64,000 nucleotides of DNA from NCBI RefSeq assembly GCF_008642375.1, contig NZ_CP029194.1, forward strand, positions 1,178,001 through 1,242,000. Reading direction: 5' to 3'. Below the pieces are notes generated by a model. The model did no database searches and was not told where the DNA came from. It worked only from the letters and a program-made list of their open reading frames with translations. The first letter of the stretch is position 1. Each line of letters opens with the position of its first letter. A program made the translations under genes and the position numbers. This document shows positions 1 through 9,951 of this stretch, one piece after another. The DNA is from Streptomyces venezuelae (GTDB taxonomy: Bacteria > Actinomycetota > Actinomycetes > Streptomycetales > Streptomycetaceae).

Positions 1-903
1 CGCGACCCTGCCGCGGCCCGCGGCGCCGACCCAGCCGGGGATGCCGAGGTCGTCGACCCAGGACGTGTCGTGGTTCGCGGCGAAGAGCGCCGGGGAGGGC
101 GTCCCCCCGTCGGTGAAGGCCAGCAGGTAGGGGCCCTGGAGGCCGAAGCGCATCGCCTCCGTCTGGGACTGGTTGTAGTGGAGGATCTCGTACAGGCCGA
201 CGCCGAGTTCGTTGGAGTGGCGGAGGAGGGAGCGGTAGAACGGGCCGCCCGAGGCCTTCTCGTGGTTGGAGCGGACCATCCAGAGGCCGACCGAGCCGGT
301 GGTGTACCCGACGGTGTCGTAGTCCATGACCCGGACGCCGGAGTAGTGCTTGGAGCGGGTGTGGCCGTCGGCGCGCTGCCAGACGTCCCCCGCCTCGATG
401 ACGGTGTCCGCGCCCTCGACCCAGGAGTCGGGGCCCGCGTTGGGGAAGATCCCCGGCTTGAGGCGGGCGATGAAGCGGGTCGCGGTGAAGGACGTGTCGG
501 CCTTGTCGGTCCACAGGTAGACGTTGTTCAGGCCGGAGCGGGCCGCGATGTAGTGGCGGAGCGTGCCGTGGACGACGGTGACGAGGACGGTCGACCCGGT
601 CTGGGCGAGGGTGACGGTGGAGGCGCCGAGGCCGGACTCGACGTGCGAGTGCTTGCCGCCGTAGCCCTCGTACTCCGTGCCCTTGTAGACGAGGGACGTG
701 AGGTCCCCGGTCGACTTCGAGACCTTGAAGACGAGTCCGGCGCCGGTGTCGACGATGTACTGCGTGCCGTCGTCGCTCCAGCCGAAGCCCGCTGCCACGG
801 CGGTGCCTTCGACGGCGGAGAGGGCAGCGCCTGCGGCCGCTGCGCCGAGGAGGGTGCGGCGGCGGACGGGGTGCGGGGAAGTGGTGTCGTCGTACGAGCG
901 CAT
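1..903 (-). CDS. Rhamnogalacturonan lyase, PL4/RhiE-like, 3' part missing
   Basis: This gene starts inside the window and runs off its left edge, so only about 300 N-terminal residues are visible. The product begins with a Tat-type signal (RRRTLLGAAAAGAALS) and should be secreted. The following sequence, with stretches such as VMDYDTVGYTTGSVGLWMV and SNHEKASGGPFYRSL, resembles the catalytic N-terminal domain of PL4 rhamnogalacturonan lyases, which cleave the rhamnogalacturonan-I backbone by beta-elimination. The ATG is preceded by a GGAG about 11 nt upstream. Nearby acetylesterase, exo-lyase, galactosidase and arabinofuranosidase genes fit pectin side-chain and backbone breakdown. The family call is from remembered sequence similarity; the missing C-terminus (usually fn3-like and CBM-like domains) cannot be checked. 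Confidence 0.8.
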   Translation of the reverse strand, partial: MRSYDDTTSPHPVRRRTLLGAAAAGAALSAVEGTAVAAGFGWSDDGTQYIVDTGAGLVFKVSKSTGDLTSLVYKGTEYEGYGGKHSHVESGLGASTVTLAQTGSTVLVTVVHGTLRHYIAARSGLNNVYLWTDKADTSFTATRFIARLKPGIFPNAGPDSWVEGADTVIEAGDVWQRADGHTRSKHYSGVRVMDYDTVGYTTGSVGLWMVRSNHEKASGGPFYRSLLRHSNELGVGLYEILHYNQSQTEAMRFGLQGPYLLAFTDGGTPSPALFAANHDTSWVDDLGIPGWVGAAGRGRVA

Positions 904-1003
904 CGGCGTGCGGCTCCTTCGGTACGAGGGGGTACGGGGCGGCTCCCGGTTGTCCCTAGGTCGCCACCGGCCGCGGAAGGGTTGCCCCCGTACGACGCCG
1001 GAG

Positions 1004-1714
1004 TCAGGCGGTGCGCGCCGTCCGGGAGACCGGGAGGCGGGCGCAACGGCGGCAGGCGCGGGCCGAGGTCGCCACGACCGCGTGCGAGGCCGCCGCGAGA
1101 GCTCCGGCGCAGGCGAGCAGCGGCCAGTTCGTGGCGAGGGCGGAGGCGACGGCGAGCGCGAGCGTCGTGACGGCCATGGCGACCCCGGCGGTGGTGCCGG
1201 CCCAGGCGACGAGGAGCGGCAGCCGGGGCGGGGTGGGCAGCCGGCGGGCGAGCGTGCCGGTGACGGCCAGCGTCGCGGCGGAGAGCAGTGCGGCGCCGAT
1301 CGCGACTCCTGCCAGATGTGCGGCGAGCAGCTGCGCGGTGCGGGGGACGAACCCCGTCGGGTCGGCGGCGGGGGTGACGGCCAGGTACCGGCAGGCGATG
1401 AGGAAGGGCGCGGTGAGCGTGACGGCCAGGGCGGTGTGGCGGGCCTGGGCGAGGGTCAGCTCCCGCTGGCAGCTCGGTACGAGCTCCTCGACCGTCCCGA
1501 ACTCCCGCACCGCCGCGCGGACCGCGTCCGGGTACGGGCCGCCCCGCTCGGCGTGGGCGTCCGCCGTGTCGGCGAGTCCGCCGCGGATCTCCTCGACCAG
1601 CCGGGCCTTCGCACGGGCCGGTCCGTGCAGGGCGGCGGCGAGCTCGGCGGCGTACGCGTGGAGCGGGTCACCCGGGTCGAGCGGGTCACGCGGGTCGGTG
1701 CCGGGGGCGGTCAT
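1004..1714 (-). CDS. HAAS-domain membrane protein, partner of PadR
   Basis: The 236-residue product has an N-terminal helical segment of about 75 residues (HAYAAELAAAL ... VREFGTVEEL) typical of the HAAS / permease-prefix signalling domain. About four hydrophobic segments follow and should be membrane helices. Its start overlaps the stop of the upstream padR gene by 4 nt (ATGA), so the two are translationally coupled. PadR-HAAS pairs are common in actinobacteria and Firmicutes, where the regulator controls the membrane protein. The substrate or signal is unknown. A longer frame upstream exists, but the overlap and the domain start favour this ATG. Confidence 0.8.
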   Translation of the reverse strand: MTAPGTDPRDPLDPGDPLHAYAAELAAALHGPARAKARLVEEIRGGLADTADAHAERGGPYPDAVRAAVREFGTVEELVPSCQRELTLAQARHTALAVTLTAPFLIACRYLAVTPAADPTGFVPRTAQLLAAHLAGVAIGAALLSAATLAVTGTLARRLPTPPRLPLLVAWAGTTAGVAMAVTTLALAVASALATNWPLLACAGALAAASHAVVATSARACRRCARLPVSRTARTA

Positions 1715-2055
1715 GTGGCGAGCCCGGGCGGCGGCGTGGTCGGGTTCAGGACCGAGCCGATGGCGGCGGTGAACTCGCTCCACGCCGTCCGCTCGCCCGC
1801 CAGGGTCTCCCGGCCGGCCTCGGTGAGCTCGTAGCAGCGCCGGCGCCGCTCGCCGGTGGACTGCCAGCTGCTGCTGAGGAGTCCGAGCCGCTCCAGCCGC
1901 TGGAGCGCCGGATAGATCGTGCCCGTACGCAGTTCGAGCACGCCGCCGCTGCGCTGCTGGACCGCGGAGATGATCGCGTATCCGTGCAGCGGGCCCTCTT
2001 CGAGCACCGCGAGCAGCAGCCCGTCCAGGTGCCCTCGTACCGCATCCGCCTTCAT
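1711..2055 (-). CDS. PadR-family transcriptional regulator
   Basis: This 114-residue protein is a typical short PadR winged-helix regulator. It shows the conserved pattern LLLAVLEEGPLHGYAI followed by GTIYPALQRLERLGLL, then the wing with RRRRCYELTEAG. It ends in a 4-nt overlap with the HAAS-domain gene. A perfect inverted repeat (GGTAGGC-A-GCCTACC) lies immediately upstream of the start codon, and a related one (TTGGCAGCCAA) about 58 bp further out. Autoregulation by binding there is therefore likely. No ligand can be inferred. Confidence 0.93.
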   Translation of the reverse strand: MKADAVRGHLDGLLLAVLEEGPLHGYAIISAVQQRSGGVLELRTGTIYPALQRLERLGLLSSSWQSTGERRRRCYELTEAGRETLAGERTAWSEFTAAIGSVLNPTTPPPGLAT

Positions 2056-2056
2056 A

Positions 2057-2071
2057 GGTAGGCAGCCTACC
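2057..2071. promoter_or_regulatory. Putative PadR operator
   Basis: GGTAGGCAGCCTACC is a perfect 7-bp inverted repeat around one central base, placed one base upstream of the padR start codon. The half GGTAGGCAG recurs about 24 bp further upstream. Position and symmetry fit an autoregulatory operator. Confidence 0.6.
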
Positions 2072-2112
2072 CAAGAGACCGGTAGGCAGTGTATGCATAG
2101 GGGGTCAACGTA

Positions 2113-2123
2113 TTGGCAGCCAA
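2113..2123. promoter_or_regulatory. Second palindrome in the padR upstream region
   Basis: TTGGCAGCCAA shares the GGCAGCC core of the palindrome at the padR start. It lies between padR and the divergent membrane-protein gene and could let PadR act on both promoters. Confidence 0.4.
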
Positions 2124-2182
2124 CATATCGGGCGACTGCCGGTCTCATCCAGCTCCAGCTCCTGTGTGCGGAGGCATGCGCC

Positions 2183-2665
2183 GTGACCGAATTCCTGTTG
2201 TCCGTCCACGTCCTGGTGGCGATCGTCACGGTCGGGGCGATCACCGTGGCCGCCTCGATGTTCCCCCGCGTCGCGCTCCGGGCCTGTGGCGGCGGGGAGC
2301 GGGAGGAGGGGCCGTCCGGGGGAACCGGGACGGCCGTGGTCCTGCACCGCGTCTGCACCGCATACGCCGTCGCCGGTGTCGTCGTCCCGGTCTTCGGCGT
2401 GGCGACCGGCGCCCAGCTCGGCGTCCTGACCGATGCCTGGCTGATCGTGTCGATGGTGCTGACCACGCTCGCCGCCGGCCTCCTGGGCACGGCCGTCCTG
2501 CCCGGCCAGCGGCGTCTGCTCGCCCTGGCCGAGGGCGCGGCCCCCGAGGCGGAGGCCCGGCCGGTGGCGACCCGACTGGCCATGCTCACCGGGGTGTTCA
2601 ACCTCCTGTGGGCGGTCGTGGTCGTCCTGATGATCGTCCGCCCCGGCTCCACGACGGGCGTCTGA
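2183..2665 (+). CDS. Small integral membrane protein (DUF2269-like)
   Basis: The 160-residue product has four hydrophobic segments (FLLSVHVLVAIVTVGAITVA; VCTAYAVAGVVVPVFGVA; LIVSMVLTTLAAGLLGTAVL; LTGVFNLLWAVVVVLMIV). The N-terminal pattern of a histidine in the first helix resembles DUF2269-type predicted membrane proteins, but this is a weak family call. The GTG start was chosen because GGAG lies about 10 nt upstream and upstream codons are not hydrophobic. It is divergent from padR and may share its operators. The function is unknown. Confidence 0.7.
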   Translation: MTEFLLSVHVLVAIVTVGAITVAASMFPRVALRACGGGEREEGPSGGTGTAVVLHRVCTAYAVAGVVVPVFGVATGAQLGVLTDAWLIVSMVLTTLAAGLLGTAVLPGQRRLLALAEGAAPEAEARPVATRLAMLTGVFNLLWAVVVVLMIVRPGSTTGV

Positions 2666-2679
2666 CCCCGGGCCACACG

Positions 2680-3276
2680 TCACCCACGGGTCCGCAGCCG
2701 GCGCTTGCCGTACGCGACGGTGAGGACGGCGAGCAGCGGGCCCCACAGGACGAGCGGGGTGTAGCAGACGTAGTAGGAGGCGGCCTCCCAGCCGCCGGCC
2801 TCGCTCGGGAAGTCCGCGGGGAGGGCGTCGCCCCGGATCGTGGTGCCCATGACCTCGGTGAAGGCGGTGAGCACGGTCCACAGGAGCGTGAGGGCCGTGG
2901 CGCCGAGGGCCGCCGGGACGAGCACCGCAGCCGGGGGGATCCGGCGGCCCCGCACGAACGGGACCCAGCCGGGGACCACTTCGCCCCAGCGGGCGATCAG
3001 CCCGATCGCGGTGAAGGCGACGGCCTCGGAGAAGACGGAAAGGAAGACGATGTACAGCCGTTCCCCGATCCCGATCCCGGCGTCGAAGGCCGCGGGGAGC
3101 CGCCAGAGGCTCGCCGGGAGGACGGTGAACGGCACGGCGCAGGCGAGGAGCCGCGTCCGCCGGGACACCCCCGGCGCAGGCGCGTGGGCCGACCTCCAGG
3201 CGGCCCGGAACCGGCCCGGGTCGCCGGCGTGGCCGGGGGACGGCACTTCGGGTTGCCTGATTCGCTGCTGCTGCAT
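2680..3276 (-). CDS. Hypothetical integral membrane protein
   Basis: The 198-residue product has an N-terminal hydrophilic stretch of about 40 residues and then four predicted membrane helices. It ends in a basic tail (GKRRLRTRG) that should face the cytoplasm. A GGAGG stands about 9 nt before the ATG. No catalytic motif was recognised. It converges with the small membrane-protein gene, leaving 14 bp between their stops. It resembles Streptomyces conserved hypothetical membrane proteins of similar length. Confidence 0.7.
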   Translation of the reverse strand: MQQQRIRQPEVPSPGHAGDPGRFRAAWRSAHAPAPGVSRRTRLLACAVPFTVLPASLWRLPAAFDAGIGIGERLYIVFLSVFSEAVAFTAIGLIARWGEVVPGWVPFVRGRRIPPAAVLVPAALGATALTLLWTVLTAFTEVMGTTIRGDALPADFPSEAGGWEAASYYVCYTPLVLWGPLLAVLTVAYGKRRLRTRG

Positions 3277-3433
3277 GCCGGGCCCTCCGGGGCGGTGGGC
3301 CGCCGGGCGGCCCGTTCGCTCCCGACGATCCCGGACGGGCTCCGCCCGGGAATCACACCCCGGACCGAACCCGCTCCCCCGCACGGCCGGGACGGCGGTA
3401 CGCCCGGAGGAGCAGGGGACCTCGCAAGGGCCG

Positions 3434-4120
3434 TCACTTCGCGGGGGTCGCGCCTCCGAAGCCGCCGCGGAGGGTGGCCCGGCCGCCGTCGCCGCCCGTC
3501 AGGACGACGGTGTACGTGTCGGCCGAGGCGTCCCGTACCCCCTCGGCGTGGTTGTACTGGACCGCGAAGACGTGGCGGCCCGGCGGGACCGTGCGGCCCG
3601 GCTTGAGGGTCCACCGGTAGAGCAGGGCCCCCGGCTCCTCGGTGACCGTGACGGTGAAGTCCTCGGCCGGGCGCGTACGCCAGTGGCCCGTGCTCACGAC
3701 GCCGGCCGTGCGGGCGACCCGCACGTCGACGACGAGGCCCGACACCGGCGTCTCCGTCGTCACGGCGAGATCGCCCTGCGCCCACCAGCGGTTGCTGCCG
3801 GGGTCGATGGTGCCCGCCGCGGCGGCCACCGGCCCCGGAGCGAGCAAGGGCGACGCGGGCGCGGCCGGCCCCCGGTCCAGCTGGGTCACGGCGAGTCCGC
3901 CGACGCCCACCACCCCGGCGACGGCCACCGCCACGGCCACGGCGGCCGTCCAGCGCCTGCCGCCCCACGGGACGGCCCTCGGGCCGGCCGCCCGGGGCCG
4001 CCGGGACGCCCGCGACGGGACGGCGAGGCCCCGCTCCACCCGGGCGAGCATGCGGGCGTGGTCGGGCTGGTGGGCGAGCCCGGCCTCGCGCAGCTCGCGG
4101 CGCAGCTGCTCCTCGTCCAT
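3434..4120 (-). CDS. Membrane-anchored partner of the SigE-family sigma factor
   Basis: The 228-residue product has a cytoplasmic N-terminus of about 53 residues (MDEEQLRRELREAGLAHQPDHARMLAR...), one membrane helix (AAVAVAVAVAGVVGVGGLAV) and an extracellular beta-rich domain with no enzymatic motif. Its ATG overlaps the stop of the sigma-factor gene by one base (TGATG), so the two are coupled. The layout suggests an anti-sigma or sensor role, but no zinc-binding HxxxCxxC motif is present. Role inferred from context only. Confidence 0.75.
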   Translation of the reverse strand: MDEEQLRRELREAGLAHQPDHARMLARVERGLAVPSRASRRPRAAGPRAVPWGGRRWTAAVAVAVAVAGVVGVGGLAVTQLDRGPAAPASPLLAPGPVAAAAGTIDPGSNRWWAQGDLAVTTETPVSGLVVDVRVARTAGVVSTGHWRTRPAEDFTVTVTEEPGALLYRWTLKPGRTVPPGRHVFAVQYNHAEGVRDASADTYTVVLTGGDGGRATLRGGFGGATPAK

Positions 4121-4659
4121 CAACGCCTCCCCGCGACGAGTTCGGCGGCGGCCCGGTCGCCCAGGAGGCGCTGGAGCTCGGCCATCCCCTTGGCTGTCTG
4201 GCTCTTGACCGTACCGACCGAGATCCCCAGGGCGAGCGCGGTGTCGCGCTCGGAGAGGTCGAAGGCGTGCCGCAGCACCACACAGGCGCGCTTGCGGAAG
4301 GGCAGGGAGCGCAGCGCCGTCCGCACGTCGAGGACGGCCGGGACGTCGGGGTCCTCGACGTGGTCCGGGCGCCGGTCCCAGAAGGCGGCGATCCGGCGCC
4401 GCTCGCGCACGGTGCCCCGGATCCGGGTGCGGACGAGGTTGGTGACGACACCGCGGGCGTAGGCGGCGGGGTGGTCGGCCGCGCGGACCCGGTCCCAGCG
4501 GTGCCACAGGGCGAGCATGGCGTCGGCGGCGAGGTCGTCGGCCGCGTCGGTCTCGCCGGTCAGCAGGTGCGCGAGGCGGGCGAGTTCGGCGTAGTGGCGC
4601 GCGAAGAAGGCCCGGAACTCCGTCGCGCTGTCGTCGGCGTCAGCGTCCACCGTGACCAC
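4120..4659 (-). CDS. ECF sigma factor, SigE family
   Basis: The 179-residue protein has sigma region 2 (FRAFFARHYAELARLAHLLTG, AADDLAADAMLALWHRW) and region 4 (LRSLPFRKRACVVLRHAFDLSERDTALALGISVGTVKSQTAKGM). These are the standard promoter-recognition and core-binding regions of small group IV sigma factors. The start is GTG. Its first 20 nt overlap the end of the upstream lacI-type gene on the same strand, so read-through from that gene is possible. The next gene overlaps by one base and encodes the likely membrane partner. Confidence 0.93.
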   Translation of the reverse strand: MVTVDADADDSATEFRAFFARHYAELARLAHLLTGETDAADDLAADAMLALWHRWDRVRAADHPAAYARGVVTNLVRTRIRGTVRERRRIAAFWDRRPDHVEDPDVPAVLDVRTALRSLPFRKRACVVLRHAFDLSERDTALALGISVGTVKSQTAKGMAELQRLLGDRAAAELVAGRR

Positions 4660-5731
4660 GACGGCCCTCGGCGGAAGCGACCGGAGATTCGGTCCCGGCG
4701 GACCGGTGGGCCGGGGACGGCCCCGTGCTCGCGCGCTGGGTCAGGCGGGGCGGGATCAGTTCCGTACCGCGCGCGGCCTCTCCCCCGAGGCGGGCGACGA
4801 GCCGTTCCACGGCGAGCCGGCCCATCTCCTGGGCGGGTACGGAGACGGCGGTGAGCGGGACGGAGGCGTGGACCGCGACCTGGTCGGGGCAGATGGCGGC
4901 GACGGAGACGTCCTCGGGGACCGCGCGGCCCTGGTGGCGCAGGAGCGCGAGCAGCGGTTCGACGGCGGCCTCGTTCTGGACGACGAGGGCCGTGGTGCCG
5001 GGGCGTTCCTCGAAGACCCGGGTCACGGCGGCGGCGACGGCCGCGTAGGTGCCCTCGACGGGCCGGTGGAGCAGTCCGACGCCGTGCGCGTCGGCGGCGG
5101 CCTGCAGCCCGGTGAGCGTGCGGGCGGCGAAGCCGGTGCCGCGCGCGTAGACGGCGGGCGGCTCGCCGAGGACGGCGATGCCGCTGTGGCCGAGGCCCGC
5201 TAGGTGCTCGACGCAGCGCGCGCCGGCCGCCTCGAAGTCGAGGTCGACGCAGTCGAGCCCGGTCGAGGAGCAGGCGTCGGCGGACGCGGCGGGGAGCCCG
5301 ATGAGGACGGAGGGGCGCTCGGCCTCCTGGAGACAGGGCAGCCGGGGGTCGTCGAGTTCGACGTCCATGACGATCATGGCGTCGGCGATGGCGCTGCCCT
5401 CCACCCGGCGGACGGCCTCGGGGCCCTCCTCGCCGGTGAGCAGCAGCACGTCGTAGCCGTGGGAGCGGGCGGTGGTGGTGACGGCCATCGCGATCTCCAT
5501 CATCACCGGCACGTAGAGGCCGGTGCGGAGCGGCATCATCAGGGCGAGGATGCCGGTCCGGCTGCTGGCGAGCGCGCGGGCGCCGGCGTGCGGCCGGTAG
5601 CCGAGGGCGTCGATGCTGTCCTGGATCCGCTCGCGCGTGGGGGCGGATATGGAGCGTTTGCCGCTGAGCACGTAGCTGACGGTGCTGGCCGACACCCCGG
5701 CATGGCGGGCGACATCGGCGAGGGTGACCAC
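4640..5731 (-). CDS. LacI-family transcriptional regulator
   Basis: The 363-residue protein has an N-terminal LacI helix-turn-helix (TLADVARHAGVSASTVSYVLSG, then hinge helix YRPHAGARALAS) and a periplasmic-binding-protein-like effector domain to the C-terminus. The GTG start is chosen because GAGGAG lies about 8 nt upstream and the HTH begins at once. It is divergent from the beta-galactosidase gene. The palindrome GAAAGCGCTTTC between them is the likely operator, so it probably represses galactosidase and perhaps the nearby sugar importer in response to a galactose-containing oligosaccharide. Its 3' end overlaps the downstream sigma gene by 20 nt. The effector is not known. Confidence 0.93.
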   Translation of the reverse strand: MVTLADVARHAGVSASTVSYVLSGKRSISAPTRERIQDSIDALGYRPHAGARALASSRTGILALMMPLRTGLYVPVMMEIAMAVTTTARSHGYDVLLLTGEEGPEAVRRVEGSAIADAMIVMDVELDDPRLPCLQEAERPSVLIGLPAASADACSSTGLDCVDLDFEAAGARCVEHLAGLGHSGIAVLGEPPAVYARGTGFAARTLTGLQAAADAHGVGLLHRPVEGTYAAVAAAVTRVFEERPGTTALVVQNEAAVEPLLALLRHQGRAVPEDVSVAAICPDQVAVHASVPLTAVSVPAQEMGRLAVERLVARLGGEAARGTELIPPRLTQRASTGPSPAHRSAGTESPVASAEGRRGHGGR

Positions 5732-5930
5732 GTGCGCGCTCCTCGGCAGTTCCCGGTGTTCCGGGCATCCGCCCGACGGTGGTGGTTTCGGGCGGCCGCC
5801 CGTTGATCCGGGTCCCGACCCTAAGCGGCTGCTCGACGAGCTGTCCAGGCGGGTCGTGAAGAGTCCAAGGGCCCGACGGCCGCGCGGGGTTGTGCGCCGG
5901 CCTGCAGCGCGATGGGATGGATCTCGGACG

Positions 5931-5942
5931 GAAAGCGCTTTC
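5931..5942. promoter_or_regulatory. LacI-type operator upstream of the beta-galactosidase
   Basis: GAAAGCGCTTTC is a perfect 12-bp palindrome with the central CG step usual for LacI-family operators. It is 62 bp upstream of the galactosidase start and about 200 bp from the divergent lacI-type gene. Very similar sequence stands before the importer operon. Confidence 0.75.
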
Positions 5943-5953
5943 TGCATCACTGA

Positions 5954-8881
<2,928 letters not shown>

Positions 8882-8884
8882 ACC

Positions 8885-9934
8885 TCAGCGGAGCAGCCGG
8901 TCCGGGACGATGTCCCGGACCCGCAGCTCCTCGGCGACGAGGGCCGCGTACTCCGTGGCCCCGCGGACCGAGGTGTGGGTGTTGTCCCGCTTCTCGGCCG
9001 TCAGGTAGAGCGCCTTGGAGGCCTCGGGCCCCAGCTGCTCGACCCGCGCCTTCGTGAGGGCGGTGAGGTCGATCAGCGGGGTGCCGAGGGAGGCCGCGAG
9101 GGCGCGGATCTCGGCCGGGTGGTCGACGCCGAGGCCGTTGACGAGCAGCGCGATGCCGTTGTCCAGGGTGCCGTCGGAGTTGAACCAGCGGCGGACGATC
9201 GGGGTGACCAGGACGGGTTCGCCGCCCCGGGCCCGTACCCGCTCGACCAGGGTCGTCAGATGGGCGCGGTAGGTGGCCGCGTCGGTCTGCTTGTCGTTGT
9301 GGGCGAGCTGGATCAGGACGGGGTCGCCGGGGCGGACCGCCGCCTCGACCGTGTCGAAGAGCGCCGGGTTCGCCAGGAAGGTGACGGTGCTCTCGCCGGA
9401 GTCGGCGTGGTTGGCGACGGCGATCCCGCGCCCCAGGTGGACGGGGAGCTGCTGCCCCCAGCCGGTGTACGGGTCGCCCGGCTGGTCGCAGACGGTGGAG
9501 TCGCCCACGAGGAAGAGCCGCCGGGCGGCGGGGGCGGGGGTGACGCGGAGCGCGGTGACGCGCGGGGCGGCGCCGCCGAGGATCAGGTCGAGGCCGGGGC
9601 TGCCGGCGGGCCCGGTGGGCTCGCCCTCCGGCTCACGGACGTCGACGGTGAACGAGCGCCGGACGCTCTCCCCCGCCGCGGTGGCGGTCTCGGCGAGCAG
9701 GGCGCGCCGGGTCTCGCCGGTGACGGCGGTGGAGCCGGCGGTCCCGCCGCCGAGGGTGACGGTGACGTCGTAGGTGCCGGGGGCGACGTCGAAGTGGCAG
9801 GCGAGCGCGCCGGTGGCGGTGGCGGCGCAGTGGTCGAGGCCCTGGCCGTACGGGCCGTCGGCGTGGGCTGCGGGGGCGGCGGCGAGCGACCCGAGGAGAG
9901 TCGCGGCGGCGGCGAGGAGCGCGGTCCTTCGCAT
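8885..9934 (-). CDS. Rhamnogalacturonan acetylesterase-like SGNH hydrolase (CE12 type)
   Basis: The 349-residue protein has a Sec signal peptide (RRTALLAAAATLLGSLAAAPAAHA). An N-terminal beta domain of about 120 residues follows, then an SGNH esterase domain. Block I is LFLVGDSTVCD (nucleophile Ser), block III is AHND, and block V is DNTHTS with the Asp/His pair. The CE12 pattern GDSTV with YTGWGQQL points to removal of acetyl groups from galacturonate in rhamnogalacturonan. The neighbouring gene upstream on the same strand is a predicted exo-rhamnogalacturonan lyase, 17 nt away, so both are probably in one transcript. Deacetylation would open the backbone for lyases. Confidence 0.88.
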   Translation of the reverse strand: MRRTALLAAAATLLGSLAAAPAAHADGPYGQGLDHCAATATGALACHFDVAPGTYDVTVTLGGGTAGSTAVTGETRRALLAETATAAGESVRRSFTVDVREPEGEPTGPAGSPGLDLILGGAAPRVTALRVTPAPAARRLFLVGDSTVCDQPGDPYTGWGQQLPVHLGRGIAVANHADSGESTVTFLANPALFDTVEAAVRPGDPVLIQLAHNDKQTDAATYRAHLTTLVERVRARGGEPVLVTPIVRRWFNSDGTLDNGIALLVNGLGVDHPAEIRALAASLGTPLIDLTALTKARVEQLGPEASKALYLTAEKRDNTHTSVRGATEYAALVAEELRVRDIVPDRLLR

Positions 9935-9951
9935 GGTGGTCCTCTCGGGTC

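Noticed and set aside
3277..3433. Terminator or small gene in the gap before the membrane-protein gene
   Set aside because: A GC-rich imperfect hairpin exists, but it lies upstream of one gene and downstream of another with no convincing stem, and no supported frame is present.
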